Assembly (NCBI RefSeq): GCF_002950945.1
Contig: NZ_CP012673.1
Span: 10,554,501 to 10,618,500 of the forward strand
Reading direction: 5' to 3'
DNA from: Sorangium cellulosum
GTDB taxonomy: Bacteria; Myxococcota_A; Polyangia; Polyangiales; Polyangiaceae
Length of the DNA stretch: 64,000 nucleotides
In this document: in pieces, positions 61,577 to 64,000 of the stretch
How the letters are laid out: the number at the start of each line of letters is the position of its first letter
Numbering within the stretch: position 1 is the first letter of the stretch
Position numbers and translations under genes: made by a program
Notes under the pieces: generated by a model
The model's database searches: none
Told to the model about the DNA's origin: nothing
The model's input: only the letters and a program-made list of their open reading frames with translations

Positions 61577-62305
61577 TCACTCGACGCGGACGATCGTCTC
61601 CGGGGGCAGGCTCTCGGCGAAGGCGTCGCGCGCGGCGCGCACCTTCGCCTCGACGAGGCCGTCGAACGTGAGCTTGGTGCGGTACTCGACGCCGGACCAC
61701 CGGGGGTACGAGCCGATGTCCACGTCGCGGTGGGCCTCGACCACGCGGTCGAGCATGGGCTTGAGCTGCCCCTCGTCGAGCGTCGTGAACACCGCGTGCG
61801 AGACGAACGGCGTGCCGCCGGAGAGCTCCGCCTGGATGAGCGCCTGCTTCGCCCGGAAGATCTGCGGCACGCCGGGCAGCATCCACACGTTGCGCATCAC
61901 CACCGCCGGCCACGCCGCGCTGCCGCCCGTCACGAGCCGCGCGCCCTCGGGGATGCGGGCCATCAGCAGGTGCCCCTCGGTGAGCCGCTCGCCGTAGTAC
62001 TCCCGCAGCATGCTCTCGATGTCCGGCGCGGTGACCACGGGCACGCCGAACGCGCGCGCGACGCCCTCGATCGTGAGGTCGTCGTGCGTCGGGCCCACGC
62101 CGCCGCTCGTGAACACCCAGTCGTGCGCCGCGGCGAGCGCCCGCACCTCCTCGGCGATCACGTCGACCTCGTCGAGCACCATGACCACCCGCACCAGCTT
62201 CACGCCGAGCGCGCGCAGGGTGCCCGCGAGCACGACCAGGTTCTCGTCAGCGATCTTCCCGCTGAGCAGCTCGTTGCCGATGATCAGCGCCGCTGCGGTC
62301 CTCAT
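61577..62305 (-). CDS. cinA: CinA-type MoCF-like domain protein
   Basis: 242 residues from the ATG preceded by AGGTGG (a GTG six bases earlier would add two residues). The molybdopterin-binding-like fold is complete: ALIIGNELLSGKIADENLV, FTSGGVGPTHDDLTIEGVAR, MARIPEGARLVTGG, WMLPGVPQIFRAKQ. This is the N-terminal domain of CinA (NMN/ADP-ribose pyrophosphatase-like proteins, damage-inducible family). The separate C-terminal CinA amidase domain is absent, as in the short one-domain members. It lies 16 nt after the xseB stop. Confidence 0.88.
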   Translation of the reverse strand: MRTAAALIIGNELLSGKIADENLVVLAGTLRALGVKLVRVVMVLDEVDVIAEEVRALAAAHDWVFTSGGVGPTHDDLTIEGVARAFGVPVVTAPDIESMLREYYGERLTEGHLLMARIPEGARLVTGGSAAWPAVVMRNVWMLPGVPQIFRAKQALIQAELSGGTPFVSHAVFTTLDEGQLKPMLDRVVEAHRDVDIGSYPRWSGVEYRTKLTFDGLVEAKVRAARDAFAESLPPETIVRVE

Positions 62306-62321
62306 CTCCACCTTGCTCCGC

Positions 62322-62669
62322 TCAGCCCTCGAACTCGCGCGTCACCGGGCGCCCGTCGGCGTCGATCCCGAGCAGCTCCTCGACGCGCTTCTCCGCGCGG
62401 TCGAGGCGCTCCTGCGCCGACCGCGACAGCCGGATGCCCTCCTCGAAGAGCGAGAGCGCACGCTCGAGCGGCAGGTCGCCGCCCTCGAGCTCCGCCACGA
62501 TCTTCGCGAGGCGGCGCGTCGACTCCTCGAACGAGAGCGCGCCGCCGCCCGCGGCGGGATCGCCGCTCGCCGGCGCGCCGGCGGCGGCCGACGCCGGCGT
62601 CGCGCGCGGCTCCGCGCCCGCGCCCGCGCCCACCTCGCCCTCGTCCGTCGCGTCGCTCATCGTCGTCAT
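62322..62669 (-). CDS. xseB: Exodeoxyribonuclease VII small subunit
   Basis: 115 residues, longer than the usual ~80 because of an N-terminal Ala/Gly-rich extension. The conserved part is ~45-110: LSFEESTRRLAKIVAELEGG, DLPLERALSLFEEGIRLSR, QERLDRAEKRVEELLG, the standard small-subunit helical pattern. It works with XseA, which is not in this window, to degrade single-stranded DNA. The start ATG overlaps the upstream stop (ATGA at 62666-62669), so it is translationally coupled to the HEAT-repeat gene. Confidence 0.9.
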   Translation of the reverse strand: MTTMSDATDEGEVGAGAGAEPRATPASAAAGAPASGDPAAGGGALSFEESTRRLAKIVAELEGGDLPLERALSLFEEGIRLSRSAQERLDRAEKRVEELLGIDADGRPVTREFEG

Positions 62670-64000
62670 GGCCCAGCGTCCCCCGGAGGTGCGGCCGGCG
62701 CAAGCAGGACGGAGCTCACCCCGGGCGGCACCCCCGGCACGAGGAGCACGCCGTCGGGGTCCGCCACGACCGGGACGGCCAGCCCATCCGGGCGGACAAG
62801 CCGCGCCGCGCGCGAGGCCGCGCTCGCGGCCGCGCTCGGGTCGTTCGGGACGATCGCGATCCACACCACCCCGGTGGCCAGCGCGCCGCGCGGCGGATCG
62901 AGCGGCCGCGCCTCGACGCCGGAGAGGGCGGACCGGGCGAGCGCCCGCACGCCGTCGTCCGGATCGAGATCGCGCGCCATCTGGAGGACGCGCCGGCGCT
63001 GCACCTCGGCGCGCCGGGACAGCCCGCGGACGATCGCGCGGCGCACCGCCGGGTCGTCCTCGAAGCGGTAGGCGCGCGCGAGGAGCGAGACGCTGTCGGG
63101 CATGGGGTCGCCTCCGAGGCCGAGCGCGACGTGCGCGCGCACGACGGGATCGCTCCCCGCGAGCAGCCGCTTGAGCCGGCCGCGGATCACCTCGTCGTCG
63201 CGGGCCGCGAGCGCGCGGGCCGCGAGCGGCGAGAGCGGGCCGCCCGCCTCGGCCAGCGCGGCGAGCCGCGAGGTCGCGAGCGCCCCGCCGCGCGGCTCCG
63301 CGAGCAGCGCGACGCCGGCGGAGATCGCCGCGGCGTCGGGCGCGGCGCCGGGATCGCCGGGCGCGGCGAGCGCCTCGAAGAGCGGCGCGAGCTCGGCGAG
63401 GGCGGCGTCGCCGCGCGCGAGCGCGCCGCGCGCCGCCGCGTGAATCGCCGCGCGGTCGCAGGACGCCGGGGCGCACGCGCCGGCGACGTCGCCCGCGCCG
63501 CGGAGGCCGAGCGCCACGGCGCCGAACGCCCCGACGGCGCGATCGGCCGAGCCTCGCGGCGCGGCGAGCGCGGCGAGGAGGCGCTGCTCGAGCGGCGCGG
63601 GCGGGTCCCCGAGCGCGAGGGCGCGGACGACGCCGGCGCGCAGGGCGAGCCTGCGGAGCGCGCCGTCCTTCGCGGCGCGCGGGCCCTCGATCACCGCCTC
63701 GAGGGCGGCCCGCGCCTCGGCCCCGGGCATCGTCGCCAGCGCGAACGCGGCCGCCGTCGCGAGCGCGTCGCCCTCCATCAGCCCGCGCAGCTGCCGCGCC
63801 GCCTCCGCTCCGCCCGCGCGCCCGAGCGCCGCGACCGCGCGCGGTCGCGCGTCCTCCGGCAGCAGCGGGAGCGCGCGCGCGAGCGCGGGCGCGAGCCGCG
63901 CGGAGGGCGCGAGCTCGGCCAGCCTGAGTCCCTCGAGCCGCGCCGCCTCGGACGCGAGCAGCGCGGCCACGGCGTCCGGCGCCTCCGGCGCGCCGAGGTA
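62666..64000 (-). CDS. HEAT-repeat protein (5' end beyond the window)
   Basis: At least 444 codons, reading open to the window end; the internal GTG at 63970 is unlikely to be the start. The visible part is helical with repeated HEAT-like units: RAVAALGRAGGAEAARQL, EARAALEAVIEG, VRAHVALGLGGDPMPDSVSLLARAY, VRRAIVRGLSRRAEVQRRR, DDGVRALARSALSGVEARP. The C-terminal ~80 residues form a different, beta-like part (GVVWIAIVPNDPSAAAS). No signal peptide can be judged. The stop overlaps the xseB start. Confidence 0.75.
   Translation of the reverse strand, partial: YLGAPEAPDAVAALLASEAARLEGLRLAELAPSARLAPALARALPLLPEDARPRAVAALGRAGGAEAARQLRGLMEGDALATAAAFALATMPGAEARAALEAVIEGPRAAKDGALRRLALRAGVVRALALGDPPAPLEQRLLAALAAPRGSADRAVGAFGAVALGLRGAGDVAGACAPASCDRAAIHAAARGALARGDAALAELAPLFEALAAPGDPGAAPDAAAISAGVALLAEPRGGALATSRLAALAEAGGPLSPLAARALAARDDEVIRGRLKRLLAGSDPVVRAHVALGLGGDPMPDSVSLLARAYRFEDDPAVRRAIVRGLSRRAEVQRRRVLQMARDLDPDDGVRALARSALSGVEARPLDPPRGALATGVVWIAIVPNDPSAAASAASRAARLVRPDGLAVPVVADPDGVLLVPGVPPGVSSVLLAPAAPPGDAGP

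Overview
This is a 64 kb, very GC-rich bacterial chromosome segment with strong third-position GC bias, frequent GTG starts and many long antisense shadow frames. The gene content points to a Polyangiales/Sorangium-like myxobacterium: an MXAN_5808-type S41 peptidase, many secreted Cys-rich or lipobox proteins, tandem eight-cysteine domains, kinase/PEGA-type and FHA/AAA+ signalling proteins, TPR proteins and two unusual Hsp70 paralogues. No rRNA operon, intact tRNA, transposase or CRISPR array was seen.

Layout. 0.1-9.4 kb: a long TPR protein, a lipoprotein, hemD, a small membrane protein, and a leftward run tatA - S41 peptidase - TerB-like protein. 9.7-14 kb: DUF2760 protein, Hsp70 and transglutaminase in overlapping order. 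14-20.5 kb: a KDA-type hairpin repeat, amidohydrolase lipoprotein, cellobiose phosphorylase (GH94), a CHAP/NlpC-like secreted protein and an OmpA-type lipoprotein. 20.7-23.7 kb: a second, larger Hsp70 with a C-terminal extension, preceded by a perfect 50-bp palindrome. 23.9-26.4 kb: an accessory locus in which a DUF4365 nuclease-like protein is fused to an AbiEi-type antitoxin domain and followed by the wreck of an AbiEii toxin gene. 26.5-34.9 kb: double eight-cysteine protein, beta-propeller lipoprotein, tail-anchored Cys-motif protein, glutaredoxin/A-type/rhodanese fusion, FHA-AAA+ regulator overlapping an rraA-like gene, and a small helical protein. 34.9-40.2 kb: an aldehyde-dehydrogenase-like protein without its catalytic Cys, a repeat-rich outer-membrane protein and a membrane protein. 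40.5-45.6 kb: a looser, island-like stretch with an apparently N-truncated heme-oxygenase-like gene, tandem repeats, a DUF1835-like gene, two Cys-rich lipoproteins and a tmRNA/tRNA 3'-end fragment with a terminator. 45.9-59.2 kb: a pseudokinase coupled to a PEGA/TPR-like protein, a CapA-like protein, an M23 lipoprotein, a pseudouridine synthase, a membrane protein, an outer-membrane barrel, a PP2C phosphatase with cNMP domain and a possible caspase-like protein. 59.3-64 kb: a TPR protein, radC, cinA, xseB and a HEAT-repeat gene cut by the window end.

The clearest candidate for something undescribed is the DUF4365-AbiEi fusion with a decayed AbiEii toxin. Other notable points are several catalytically degenerate enzymes (pseudokinase, Cys-less ALDH, AAA+ activator lacking GAFTGA, Cys-less A-type Fe-S domain) and a set of large palindromic or tandem repeats between genes.
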